A DNA stretch of 64,000 nt from Streptomyces malaysiense. Its GTDB lineage: Bacteria > Actinomycetota > Actinomycetes > Streptomycetales > Streptomycetaceae. A program made the translations under genes and the position numbers. The notes beneath the pieces were generated by a model. The model was not told the DNA's origin, did no database searches, and saw only the letters and a list, made by a program, of their open reading frames with translations. The stretch is from assembly GCF_000980885.2 (NCBI RefSeq), contig NZ_LBDA02000052.1, forward strand, positions 60,694 through 124,693, written 5' to 3'. Below, piece by piece: positions 25,488 through 34,632 of the stretch. Positions within the stretch are counted from its first letter, which is position 1. The number at the start of each line of letters is the position of its first letter.

Positions 25488-25877
25488 ATGACTGGAATCT
25501 ACGCACTCATCCGTCCCGACGGCCGACTGGAGTTCCGCGACGGTGTCCCGGATCGGATGCTGAGGGACGCAGACCCTCAGCATGGGACTGCGGCAGCCTT
25601 CACCATTCAGCGTGCCGCGTGGGGCGGCAACGGCCTGCACGGCCACGTCAGCGACGTGGCCGTCCTGGGCACCTGCCCGCCGAACCGCGTCGCCACCTCA
25701 CTCGTGGCAGCCCTGGGCGGCCCTCAGGAGTACATCTTCGGCAACCTGGCCATCTGCGGCAGCCAGAGCGCCCCCGGCAACGAGGAACCACTGCTGTGCG
25801 GCCTCACCGAGGCACAGCAGGACCTCATCCACGATGTCCACGCCGCCGTGTCCAAGGAAGCCGCCGGCAGCTCGTAA
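25488..25877 (+). CDS. hypothetical protein in the transposon cargo
   Basis: The 129-residue protein starts MTGIYALIRPDGRLEFRDG and ends in an acidic helix (TEAQQDLIHDVHAAVSKEA). It contains no recognised motif, signal peptide or membrane helix. Two Cys residues, in VLGTCPPNR and LAICGSQS, are spaced in the middle. The ribosome binding site is weak. It lies between the Hsp20 remnant and tnpA; nothing further can be said about its role. Confidence 0.55.
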   Translation: MTGIYALIRPDGRLEFRDGVPDRMLRDADPQHGTAAAFTIQRAAWGGNGLHGHVSDVAVLGTCPPNRVATSLVAALGGPQEYIFGNLAICGSQSAPGNEEPLLCGLTEAQQDLIHDVHAAVSKEAAGSS

Positions 25878-26105
25878 CCATGTGCCGACGGCCGAACTGA
25901 GCGCGCGGCCACCGCTCACGTCGCCTTGCCGCCACGGCAGCCCGACCGGGCCGTACGTTCCAGGCGCCCGGGCACAAGCCGGTACGCCTATCAGCTCACC
26001 CCGCCCCTGCGGGGCACTTCGCCGATACCCGCGCCCGCTGTACATCGGCGCGCCTACCATCCAGCCCGACATGTGATCACGGAGGTGCGCGAGAGGAGCG
26101 GAACA

Positions 26106-29100
26106 GTGGGGCGGGATCTGGGCCTGGACGGGGTGGTGGACCACTTCACCCTGAACAGCGAGGAGGCGGGCTGGTTACGGAACAAGTCCGGCGCCACCCG
26201 GCTGGGCTTCGCCGTTCAGCTCAAGTTCTTGACCTGGCGCGGCCGGTTTCCCCGGATGCGCCTGGAGCTTCCGTCCGACGCGGTCGAGCACGTCGCCAAG
26301 CAGGTCGGCGTGGCCGCGTCCGAGCTGGCCTTCTACGACTTCACCTCCCGCGCGGCCAAGCGGCACCGCAGCGAGCTGCGGGATCTGACAGGCTGGCACG
26401 AGTGCACCAAGACCGACCTGGTCAAGCTCGTCTCGCACCTGGTGGACGTGATCTGGCACGACGAACGCCGCGAGGAGCAGGTGCGGTCCGAGCTGCTGCG
26501 GCAGATGCGCGCGGAGATGATCGAGCCGCCGACTGCGGCCCAGGTCAACACGATCATCCGTTCCGCGCTGCACCAGGCCGACGAGCGCGCCGTCGCCGAG
26601 GTCGCCGCCCGCCTCGCACGGGCCGAGGACTGCACCCGCCGGCTGGACGCGCTGGTCGTCTTCACCGGCCCGACCAGCAACCCCGCCGAGCAGGGCGACA
26701 CGGCCGAGGCGGACGGGGACACCGCCGAGGACGACGAAGACGACGTGGAGTCGGTCCTGGCGGACATCAAGGCCCACCCCGGCAACGTCAGCCTCAACTC
26801 GCTGCTGGACGAGATATCCAAGCTCAAGCAGGTCCGCGCCATCGGCGTCCCGGAGAAGGCGTTCACGGGGATCGGCGTGCAGGTCATCAACGCCTGGCGG
26901 GCCAGAGCATCGGCGTCCTCCCCCAGCCACCTGCGGCGCTTCGCTCCGCAGGTGCGCCACGTCCTGCTCGCAGCCCTGCTGTTCCAGCGGCAGCGGGAGA
27001 TCACCGACACCCTGGTGGAGCTGCTGAACTCCACCGTGCACCGCATCAACGCGCGGGCGGAGAAGAAGGTGACCGAGGCGTTCGTCGCCGAGTTCACCAA
27101 GGTCCGCGGCAAGGCCGGACTGCTCGGGAAGATCGCCGCCGCCTCCCTCGGCGCCCCCGAAGGCAGAGTGCGTGAGGTGATCTACCCCGCGGCCGGCGGG
27201 GAGAAGACGCTGAAGGACCTGGTCGCCGAGATGAAGGCGACCAACGCCGCCTTCGCCCGCTCCAAGCGGGAGGTGTTCAAATCCTCCTACAGCAACCACT
27301 ACCGGGCCGGGCTGATGAAGCTGCTGGAGGTACTCGACTTCCGCTCCTCCAACGACCGGCACAAGCCCGTCATCGAGGCCCTGGCCCTCATCGAACGACA
27401 CAAGGACTCCTCCACCACCTACCTGCCGCTCGGCGAGACCGTCCCGCTGGACGGCGTCGTACGCAAGGACTGGATGGAGTTCGCCCTCCACACCCCCGAC
27501 AAGGGCCTTCAACGGGTGATCCGCACCGTGTACGAGGCGTGCGTCTTCCAGGCCCTGCGCGACCGGCTGCGCTGCAAGGAGATCTGGGTGGTCGGCGCCG
27601 ACAAGTGGCGCAACCCCGACGAGGACCTGCCCGACGACTTCGAGGTCAGGCGCGCGGAGTACTACGAGAAGCTGAACAAGCCGCGCGACGCGAAAGTGTT
27701 CATCGCCCAGCTCCAGTCCGAGATGCGCGCCGAACTCGGCGCCCTGGACACCAAACTGCCGAAGCTGCCGTGGGTGACGATCAGCGGCAAGCACCGAAGC
27801 GGGGCGATCAAGTTCACGGAGCCCGAACCACAGAAGGAACCCAAGAACCTGCGCCGCCTCAAGAAGGCGATCCGCAAGAAGTGGGGCACCGTCGCCCTGA
27901 TCGACATCCTCAAGGAAGCCGCTCTGCGCACCAGGATGCTCAAGGCCCTCGCCCCGGTCGGCACCCGCGAGGCCATCGACGAAGCGAAACTCCTCGAACG
28001 CCTGCTCCTGATCGCGTACGCGTACGGCACGAACTCAGGGATCAGCGCGGTCGCGGCCGGCGAGCACGGGCACAGCGAGGAGGAACTGCGCTACACCGCC
28101 CGCCGCTACCTGACCGCCGTCGGCCTCAAGGCCGCCGGGGTGGAGATCGCCAACGCCACCTTCACCGCCCGCCAGGAAACCGTGTGGGGACAGGGCACCA
28201 CCACCGTGGCCAGCGACTCCACGCACTTCAAAGCCTGGGACCGCAACATCTTCACCGAATGGCACTCCCGCTACGGAGGCCGCGGAGTCCTCGTGTACTG
28301 GCACATCGAGAAAGGGTCGATGGCCATTCACAGCCAGCTTCTGAACTGCACCGCCTCCGAGGTCGCCGCCGCGATCGAGGGCATGATGCGGCACGCCACG
28401 ACGATGCAGACCGAGGGCAACTACGTCGACTCGCACGGCCAGTCGGAAATCGGGTTCGGCCTCACGAGGCTCCTGGGCTACGACCTGCTGCCCCGCATCA
28501 AGCAGATCAACAAGGTCAAGCTGTACCGGCCCGGCCGCGAGGACGAGGACACCTACGACAACCTCGCCGACGCGATGACCCGCCCGATCCGCTGGGACGT
28601 CATCGAGAACAACTACGACCAGCTCATCAAGTACGCCACCGCGATCCGGGTGGGCACCGCCTCCACCGAGGCCATCCTGCGCCGCTTCACCCGCACCGCC
28701 TCCCACCCCGTCTACCAGGCCATGCTGGAGGTCGGCCGCGCGCAGAAGACCATCTTCGCCGCCCGCTACCTGCGCGACCGCGACCTCCAGCGCGAGATCC
28801 AGGAGGGCCTGAACGTCGTCGAAGGCTGGAACGGCGCCAACGACATCATCTTCTTCGGCAAGAGCGGCGAACTCTCCTCCAACCGCCGTGACCAGCAAGA
28901 ACTGTCCGTTCTCGCGCTCCATCTCCTGCAAACGGCGCTCGTCTTCGTGAACACCCTGATGATCCAGGACATGCTCGCCGACCCTGAATGGGCCGACGCG
29001 CTGACCGACGAGGACAAGCGGGCCCTGACCCCGCTTTTCTGGATGCACATCCAGCCCTATGGCGAGGTGCGACTGAACATGGGCAGCCGCCTCCAACTCG

Positions 29101-29147
29101 CGGTCCCCGTCCCCACCGATCCCGAGCCGGAGCCAGCTGCGGCCTGA
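26106..29147 (+). CDS. tnpA: Tn3-family transposase
   Basis: GTG 26106 is preferred, with AGGAG 7 nt upstream; GTG 26073 is an alternative. The 1,013 residues match the full family length. The N-terminal DUF4158-type region shows NKSGATRLGFAVQLKFLTWR. The catalytic domain shows VASDSTHFKAWDRNIFTEWH (first Asp), YVDSHGQSEIGFGLTRLLGY (second Asp) and NGANDIIFFGKSGELSSNRR with the later Glu in DQQELSVLAL. No frameshift or stop is present, so the enzyme appears functional. It binds the 50-bp inverted repeats and makes 5-bp target duplications by replicative transposition. Confidence 0.96.
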   Translation: MGRDLGLDGVVDHFTLNSEEAGWLRNKSGATRLGFAVQLKFLTWRGRFPRMRLELPSDAVEHVAKQVGVAASELAFYDFTSRAAKRHRSELRDLTGWHECTKTDLVKLVSHLVDVIWHDERREEQVRSELLRQMRAEMIEPPTAAQVNTIIRSALHQADERAVAEVAARLARAEDCTRRLDALVVFTGPTSNPAEQGDTAEADGDTAEDDEDDVESVLADIKAHPGNVSLNSLLDEISKLKQVRAIGVPEKAFTGIGVQVINAWRARASASSPSHLRRFAPQVRHVLLAALLFQRQREITDTLVELLNSTVHRINARAEKKVTEAFVAEFTKVRGKAGLLGKIAAASLGAPEGRVREVIYPAAGGEKTLKDLVAEMKATNAAFARSKREVFKSSYSNHYRAGLMKLLEVLDFRSSNDRHKPVIEALALIERHKDSSTTYLPLGETVPLDGVVRKDWMEFALHTPDKGLQRVIRTVYEACVFQALRDRLRCKEIWVVGADKWRNPDEDLPDDFEVRRAEYYEKLNKPRDAKVFIAQLQSEMRAELGALDTKLPKLPWVTISGKHRSGAIKFTEPEPQKEPKNLRRLKKAIRKKWGTVALIDILKEAALRTRMLKALAPVGTREAIDEAKLLERLLLIAYAYGTNSGISAVAAGEHGHSEEELRYTARRYLTAVGLKAAGVEIANATFTARQETVWGQGTTTVASDSTHFKAWDRNIFTEWHSRYGGRGVLVYWHIEKGSMAIHSQLLNCTASEVAAAIEGMMRHATTMQTEGNYVDSHGQSEIGFGLTRLLGYDLLPRIKQINKVKLYRPGREDEDTYDNLADAMTRPIRWDVIENNYDQLIKYATAIRVGTASTEAILRRFTRTASHPVYQAMLEVGRAQKTIFAARYLRDRDLQREIQEGLNVVEGWNGANDIIFFGKSGELSSNRRDQQELSVLALHLLQTALVFVNTLMIQDMLADPEWADALTDEDKRALTPLFWMHIQPYGEVRLNMGSRLQLAVPVPTDPEPEPAAA

Positions 29148-29164
29148 ACACCAGCACACACCAC

Positions 29165-29198
29165 TTGGCCCCCTCGCCACATCGGGCGCGGGGGCCAA
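29165..29198 (+). terminator. hairpin after tnpA
   Basis: TTGGCCCCC (29165-29173) pairs with GGGGGCCAA (29190-29198), 17 bp after the transposase stop and just inside the right inverted repeat. Confidence 0.7.
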
Positions 29199-29213
29199 CC
29201 TTCGATCCAAAAG

Positions 29214-29263
29214 CTACTGACGGGTTACTTGTCACCTGATTCGCCGCTCGTTAACGGCACCCC
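29214..29263 (-). repeat. right terminal inverted repeat of the transposon
   Basis: This is the partner of 19484-19533 (46 of 50 matching). It ends ...CGGCACCCC at 29263, directly before the second GACAC. Confidence 0.95.
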
Positions 29264-29268
29264 GACAC
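29264..29268. repeat. target site duplication GACAC, right copy
   Basis: It is identical to 19479-19483. Removing one copy plus the element rejoins the transporter codons as ...GCG ACA CGC GCC.... Confidence 0.95.
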
Positions 29269-30011
29269 GCGCCGCCGGGCGGCGCGGGGCCGCGCCGCTG
29301 CGCGAGACCGGCGCCGCGCTGCGGGCCCTCCGGTCGTCGCCACGGCTCGCCCTGCTCATGGTTCAGGGCGTGGCCGTCTTCACGCTGTCGCGGATCTGCC
29401 AGGTCAACCTCTTCCAGCCGATGCTGCTGGACCATGGCATCGGCGAGGGCAGCAACGGCAGTGTGCTCGCGGCGATGACGATCGCCGAGGCGGTCGCCTC
29501 CGCGCGGCCCCAGTGGCTGGGTTCCCGGCTGTCGCCCACGGCCTGGGTGTCCTTGCTGAGCGTGGCGCTCGCGGCCACGCTGGCCGGCACCACCGTCGGC
29601 GGCCCGTGGACGGTGGCCGGGCTGCTCTGCGTGTTCGCCGCGAGCACCGGCTTCTGCTATCCGGTCCAGCGCAAACTCGTCAACGACGCGATCCCGAAGG
29701 ACGCCCCGCGTGCCACCCTGCTGTCGGTGGAGAGCATCGTGGACCGCGGTGTGTGTGCCCTGGCCGCGGTGGCCGCGGGCGCCTGCCTGGCGGCGGGCCG
29801 GCTCGACGCCCTGCTGTGGCGGTCGGCCGCCGTCACCTGCGTGCTGATCCCGGCCCTTCATCTGGCGCTGCACCGCGCGAACCGGGCGGCGCGGACGCGC
29901 GGGGCGGGTACGGCACCCGGCGCGGATCCGGGATCGGGGCGGGCGGGAGCGCTCCCGGCCGAGGAACCCGTCGCACTGCCCGTCGACGAGGGAGCCGCTC
30001 CGCGGCCCTGA
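29264..30011 (+). pseudogene. 3' half of the interrupted MFS transporter gene
   Basis: The frame continues from the 5' half as RAAGRRGAAPLRETGAALRA, a central cytoplasmic loop, and then encodes the remaining membrane helices (for example VQGVAVFTLSRICQVNLFQP). A Pro/Ala-rich tail ends at 30011. A TTG at 29229 inside the right inverted repeat opens a frame into it, so a C-terminal fragment could be made, but it would lack half of the carrier. Confidence 0.92.
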
Positions 30012-30108
30012 CGCGGGGCTCGGGGCTCGGGGCCGATCGGGAGTACGCCAGGCGGCCGGCTCCGCCGACGTGCCTGGCGTGGACCGGTGTTCGGGCACAC
30101 GCCAGGCG

Positions 30109-30220
30109 CCGGTCGTGAGGCCCGTACGCGGCGTGTCCGGTGGTGAGGCCCATGCGCGGCGTGTCCGGTCGTGAGGCCCATGCGCGGCGGGCCCGGTCGT
30201 GAGGCCCGTACGCGGCGGGC
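30109..30220. repeat. four 28-bp tandem repeats
   Basis: Four exact-length copies of the unit CCGGTCGTGAGGCCCGTACG plus 8 bp run head to tail (30109, 30137, 30165, 30193). Variation is limited to a few positions: GTA or ATG in the centre, GTGT or GGGC at the end. Just before them, CCTGGCGTG (about 30073) and CACGCCAGG (about 30099) form a hairpin that may terminate the transporter transcript. The stretch 30012-30572 holds no supported gene. Its 3' part is the leader of the metalloprotease gene. Confidence 0.85.
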
Positions 30221-30572
30221 GGCCGGGGCACGTCCTCCGCCGCCCGAGGCCCGTCCCGTGCACCGTGCGCGCACGGTCCGCGCCTTCCCGGGAGTTCGCG
30301 CGGCGTACACATGCGGAACAGGCTGTGCGTCGCCTGTGAAGGAGGCGTGGGGTTGTTGTCGTTTGTGCCCCAGCCGTATGGCGCGAGCGGTCGCCGCTGG
30401 GGTTTTCTCGGGATGTCACAGTCAACCTCCCACGAAACAAGGAGAGTTGCCCGGCCACAGACCTTCGTCTCGAATTGGCATGCCCCTGTCATTCCAGGGG
30501 CGCCCCTCATGTAGCTCACACCGGCCGGCCCCACACCGACCGGAAAATCCCCCCACGGAAAGAGAAGCCTGC

Positions 30573-32216
30573 ATGACCCACGGCAACATACGTCCCCGGC
30601 GCACGGCCCTCGCCGCGGCCACCGCCGTCGCCGCCGCGGCCGCTCTGCTGAGCACCTCGCTCACCGCCTCGGCCGCCGCCCGGCCCACCGCCGGCGCCGC
30701 ACGCCCGGCCGCTGCGCCCGTCGCCCTGTCGGCCGCCGCCCGCACCGGTCTCATCCGCGACGCGCAGGCCGGGCTCGCCGGGACCGCCAGGGCCCTCGGC
30801 CTGGGCAGCGAGGAGAAACTGGTCGTCAAGGACGTCGTCAGGGACGGCGACGGCACCGTCCACACCCGATACGAGCGCACCTACGCCGGCCTCCCGGTGC
30901 TCGGTGGCGACCTGGTCGTGCACACCTCCAGGTCCGGCAGGACGGAGGGCGTGACCAGAGCGTCGAAGGCCACGCTGAAGCTCGCCTCGCTCACCCCGCG
31001 GATCGCCTCCGGCACGGCGCGGAAGCAGGCCCTGAGCCTGGCCAGGCAGAATCGTTCGGCGAAGCCCGCCGTCGACCGGGCTCCGCGCAAGGTCGTCTGG
31101 GCGGCGAGCGGCAAGCCCGTCCTCGCCTACGAGACCGTGATCGGCGGCTTCCAGGACGACGGCACGCCGAGCCGGCTGCACGTCATCACCGACGCCACCA
31201 CCGGCAAGGAGCTCTTCCGGTACCAGGGCATCGAGACCGGCGTCGGCAACACCCGGTACAGCGGCAAGGTCGACCTGGCCACGGCGCGGTCGGGCTCGTC
31301 GTACACCCTCACCGACGACTCCCGCGGCGGCCACAAGACCTACAACCTGGACCACCGGCAGGACGGTACCGGCACGCTGTTCTCCCAGGACAACGACACC
31401 TGGGGCGACGGGACGACGTCGAACGCCGCCACCGCCGCGGCCGACGCCGCCTACGGCGCGCAGGAGACCTGGGACTTCTACAAGAACACGTTCGGGCGCA
31501 GCGGCATCAAGAACGACGGCGTCGGCGCCTACTCCCGCGTCCACTACGGCGACTCGTACGTGAACGCGTTCTGGGACGACAGCTGCTTCTGCATGACCTA
31601 CGGCGACGGCACGAACAACAGCGACCCGCTGACCGCGCTGGACGTCGCCGGCCACGAGATGAGCCACGGGGTCACCTCCAACACCGCGGGCCTGGAGTAC
31701 TCGGGCGAGTCGGGCGGTCTGAACGAGGCCACCTCCGACATCTTCGGCACCGGCGTGGAGTTCTACGCGAACAACAGCTCGGACCCCGGTGACTACCTCA
31801 TCGGCGAGAAGATCGACATCAACGGCGACGGCACCCCGCTGCGCTACATGGACAAGCCCAGCAAGGACGGCGGTTCCGCCGACTACTGGACCTCGTCCGT
31901 CGGCAACGAGGACGTCCACTACTCGTCCGGCGTCGCCAACCACTTCTTCTACCTGCTGTCCGAGGGCAGCGGCGCGAAGACCATCAACGGCGTCGACTAC
32001 GACTCGCCGACCAAGGACGGCTCGACGGTCACCGGCATCGGCCGGGACAAGGCCCTCCAGATCTGGTACAAGGCGCTGACGACCTACTTCACGTCGACCA
32101 CCGACTACGCCGGCGCCCGCAAGGGCACGCTGTCCGCGGCGACCGACCTGTACGGCGCCGACAGCGCCGAGTACAAGGCGGTCGAGGCGGCCTGGACCGG
32201 CGTCGACGTGCACTGA
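30573..32216 (+). CDS. secreted M4 family (thermolysin-like) metallopeptidase
   Basis: ATG 30573 starts a 547-residue preproprotein. A signal peptide (RRTALAAATAVAAAAALLST...ASA) is followed by a long propeptide (about 40-215) and the mature protease. The zinc site HEMSH is at residues 361-365, and the third ligand lies in GGLNEATSD about 20 residues later. Further motifs are HYGDSYVNAFWDDSC and HYSSGVANHFFYLL with the catalytic His. It hydrolyses peptide bonds before hydrophobic residues outside the cell. It has its own long leader and a very strong terminator after it. Confidence 0.96.
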   Translation: MTHGNIRPRRTALAAATAVAAAAALLSTSLTASAAARPTAGAARPAAAPVALSAAARTGLIRDAQAGLAGTARALGLGSEEKLVVKDVVRDGDGTVHTRYERTYAGLPVLGGDLVVHTSRSGRTEGVTRASKATLKLASLTPRIASGTARKQALSLARQNRSAKPAVDRAPRKVVWAASGKPVLAYETVIGGFQDDGTPSRLHVITDATTGKELFRYQGIETGVGNTRYSGKVDLATARSGSSYTLTDDSRGGHKTYNLDHRQDGTGTLFSQDNDTWGDGTTSNAATAAADAAYGAQETWDFYKNTFGRSGIKNDGVGAYSRVHYGDSYVNAFWDDSCFCMTYGDGTNNSDPLTALDVAGHEMSHGVTSNTAGLEYSGESGGLNEATSDIFGTGVEFYANNSSDPGDYLIGEKIDINGDGTPLRYMDKPSKDGGSADYWTSSVGNEDVHYSSGVANHFFYLLSEGSGAKTINGVDYDSPTKDGSTVTGIGRDKALQIWYKALTTYFTSTTDYAGARKGTLSAATDLYGADSAEYKAVEAAWTGVDVH

Positions 32217-32239
32217 ACCGTCCCGCTCCCGTCCGCGTG

Positions 32240-32278
32240 ACGGGTGGCACCCGGGCCTGAGGCCCGGGTGCCACCCGT
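32240..32278 (+). terminator. strong terminator after the metalloprotease gene
   Basis: ACGGGTGGCACCCGGGCC (32240-32257) and GGCCCGGGTGCCACCCGT (32261-32278) form a perfect 18-bp stem around TGA. Confidence 0.9.
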
Positions 32279-32411
32279 GGGTGATCGGCGTCGATGTGCT
32301 CACGGGGGCGCTTGCACGGTGGTCCCGGGCGGGCGCCGGCCGGGGTGACGACCCGGGCGGGACCCGGCTCACGCCGCGCCGTACCCTGTCCGGGCGACGA
32401 GGAGGGGGCGC

Positions 32412-33116
32412 ATGGCTGAAAGGGCAGGCTCCGGCACGGTGCTGGTGGTGGACGACGACGCCGCGATCCGCCGTTCGCTGGAGCGCGGGCTGCGGCTGGG
32501 CGGCTTCACGGTACGCACCGCCGCCGACGGCGCCCAGGCGCTGGCCGCGATCGGCGAGCTGCCCCCCGACGTGCTCGTCCTGGACGTCTCCATGCCCGGC
32601 ATCAGCGGCATCGACGTGTGCGTCCGGCTCCGGGACGAGGGCAGCGACCTGCCGGTGCTCATGCTCTCCGCCCTGGACGAGACCGCCGACCGCATCGCCG
32701 GGCTCCAGGCCGGCGGCGACGACTACCTCGTCAAACCCTTCGCCCTCCAGGAACTCGTGCTGCGACTGCACGCCCTGCTGCGCCGCAGGCCCCCGGACGT
32801 CCGGGACACGCTGCGGGTCGCGGGCCTGGTGATCGACCCGGCGGCCCGCACCGCCACCCGCGAGGGATACCCGCTGGAGCTGACCCGCCGCGAGTTCGAG
32901 CTGCTGGAGGTGCTCGCCCGCAACGCGGGCCTGGTGCTCACCCGGACCCAGCTGCTGGAGCGGGTGTGGGGCTACGACTTCGACGTGCGCACCGACACGG
33001 TCGACACCTTCGTCAGCTACTTGCGGCGCAAGCTGGAGACCGGCGGGCGCGGCCGGCTCGTCCACACGGTCCGCGGGGTCGGCTTCGTGCTCCGCGAGGA
33101 GAAGGACCCCCGGTGA
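32412..33116 (+). CDS. OmpR-family response regulator
   Basis: The 234-residue protein has a receiver domain with the acidic pair in VVDDD (about residues 13-16), phospho-acceptor Asp58 in VLVLDVSMPG, Ser86 and Lys108 in YLVKPF. A C-terminal winged helix follows, with REFELLEVLARNAGLVLTR and TDTVDTFVSYLRRKLE. The stop overlaps the kinase start (GTGA). It forms a two-component pair with the next gene and resembles MprA-type regulators. Targets are unknown, but two small secreted proteins follow the kinase. Confidence 0.95.
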   Translation: MAERAGSGTVLVVDDDAAIRRSLERGLRLGGFTVRTAADGAQALAAIGELPPDVLVLDVSMPGISGIDVCVRLRDEGSDLPVLMLSALDETADRIAGLQAGGDDYLVKPFALQELVLRLHALLRRRPPDVRDTLRVAGLVIDPAARTATREGYPLELTRREFELLEVLARNAGLVLTRTQLLERVWGYDFDVRTDTVDTFVSYLRRKLETGGRGRLVHTVRGVGFVLREEKDPR

Positions 33117-34576
33117 GGCTCTCCACCCGGATCGGCCTCGCCGTCGGCTGCACCGTCCCGCTGCTGGTCCTGGCCGCCGGCTGGCTGCTGCTGCACCTGG
33201 TCGCCCGCGACCTGCACCGCGCCGAGGACCAGCACCTGAGACAGCGCGCCACGGCACTCGCCCCCCAGGCCCGGTCCCTGCTGCGCGCCACGGCGAACGA
33301 CCGCTCCAAGGCGGCCGACACCCGGGAACGGCAGTTGTTCAGCGCCGCCCTCGACGTCGGCGTACGCGTCACCGCGGCGGACGCCGACTTCCGCGGCGGC
33401 CCCCAGCCCGGCCCCGCGACCCCGCTGCCGGCCCACGCCACCGCACCGGTCACCGTGCACGACGGCGCCCGGGGCTGGCGCGTCCTGTCCCGGCCGGTCC
33501 GGGCGGCCGACGGCACCGGCACCCTGTGGGTGTTCGCGCCCGACACCGCCGACCGCACCCAACTGCAACTGGTCAGGCGCCGCGTGCTGCTCGCCGCGCT
33601 GCTCGCCGCGCCGCTGTCCGGGCTGCTCGCCTGGGGCCTGGCCGCCGGCGCCGGGGCACCGCTGCGCCGGCTGACCCGCCGTACCGCGGGCCTCGACCCG
33701 CGCATCAGCACCGCCCGGCTCGACCACCGGCCCACCGGGGTGAGCGAGGTGGACGAACTGGCGTCCACCGTGCGGACCGTGCTCGCCCGCTACGACGAGC
33801 AGGCCGCCCGTACCGCCGAGGCCCTCGACACGGCCCGCTCCTTCTCCTCGGCCGCCGCGCACGAACTGCGCACCCCGCTGATGAGCATGGGCACCAACCT
33901 CGACATCCTCGCCGGGCACCCGTCCCTGCCCGCCGCCGACCGGGACGAGATCGTCGCCGACCTGCGCGGCGAACACGCCCGCCTGCTCAACCTGCTGGTG
34001 ATGCTGCGCGCGTTGGGGCGCGGCGACCTGGTGGAGGCGGAGTCCCTGGGCGCCGTCGACGTGTCCGAGCTGGCCGAGGCGGCCGTCGCCGGGGCCCGCC
34101 GCGCGGCACCGGACGCCGACGTGCGCCTGGACGCGGCGCCCGGCGTCACCGTGCACGGCTGGGAGCCCGGCCTGCGGATGCTGCTCGACAACCTGGTCGG
34201 CAACGCGCTGGCCCACGGCCGCGACGACCGGGGCCGGGCCGTGGTACGGGTGGGCGTGCACGGCGGCCCGGACCGGGTGACGGTCACGGTGGACGACCAG
34301 GGGCCGGGCGTGCCCCCGGACGCCCGCGAGGCGGTCTTCGAACGCTTCCGGCGCGGCCCCGGCAGCGACGGCTCCGGACTCGGCCTCACCCTCGTCGCCC
34401 AGCAGGCGGCGCTGCACCGGGGGAGCGTGAGCGTCTCGGACGCGCCCGGTGAGACGGGTGCCCGCTTCGAGGTGCGGCTGCCCTCGGGCGACGGCGGACT
34501 GCCCGGCCGGCGGGACTGGCTGATCGGCACCGCAGGGACGAACCGGTCACAAGGTTTCCCCAAGAAGCCTTCCTAG
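33113..34576 (+). CDS. membrane sensor histidine kinase
   Basis: GTG 33113 overlaps the regulator stop, giving 487 residues. One N-terminal membrane helix (LAVGCTVPLLVLAAGWLLLH) precedes an extracytoplasmic sensor of about 120 residues. A second helix (LLAALLAAPLSGLLAWGLAA) and a HAMP region follow. The H box is FSSAAAHELRTPLMS, the N box LLDNLVGNALAHG and the G boxes DQGPGVP and GSGLGLTLV. It autophosphorylates on His and passes phosphate to the adjacent regulator. The sensor has few recognisable motifs, so the signal is unknown. Confidence 0.95.
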   Translation: MRLSTRIGLAVGCTVPLLVLAAGWLLLHLVARDLHRAEDQHLRQRATALAPQARSLLRATANDRSKAADTRERQLFSAALDVGVRVTAADADFRGGPQPGPATPLPAHATAPVTVHDGARGWRVLSRPVRAADGTGTLWVFAPDTADRTQLQLVRRRVLLAALLAAPLSGLLAWGLAAGAGAPLRRLTRRTAGLDPRISTARLDHRPTGVSEVDELASTVRTVLARYDEQAARTAEALDTARSFSSAAAHELRTPLMSMGTNLDILAGHPSLPAADRDEIVADLRGEHARLLNLLVMLRALGRGDLVEAESLGAVDVSELAEAAVAGARRAAPDADVRLDAAPGVTVHGWEPGLRMLLDNLVGNALAHGRDDRGRAVVRVGVHGGPDRVTVTVDDQGPGVPPDAREAVFERFRRGPGSDGSGLGLTLVAQQAALHRGSVSVSDAPGETGARFEVRLPSGDGGLPGRRDWLIGTAGTNRSQGFPKKPS

Positions 34577-34632
34577 CCTCCCTCACGACGGGCGGCCGGC
34601 CGTGGCCGTCCGGGAAGTGAACGGAGAGGCAG

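Larger units (their letters stand above)
19484..29263 (+). mobile_element. Tn3-family transposon with tyrosine recombinase and stress-gene cargo (9,780 bp)
   Basis: The ends are 50-bp inverted repeats with 4 mismatches, starting GGGG as usual for Tn3 relatives, and flanked by GACAC on both sides. The right end carries a full-length Tn3-type transposase (26106-29147). A tyrosine recombinase (23552-24619) beside a palindromic site replaces the usual serine resolvase, as in the Tn4430/TnpI type. Cargo lies left of and between these: ZIP transporter, two small proteins, tandem universal stress protein, DUF1540 protein, CysQ-like phosphatase, cold-shock protein, Hsp20 remnant and one unknown. The clean target duplication and undamaged host frame point to recent insertion. 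Confidence 0.95.

Noticed and set aside
30109..30220. CRISPR array
   Set aside because: The 28-bp units are directly contiguous with no unique spacers and no cas genes are present.
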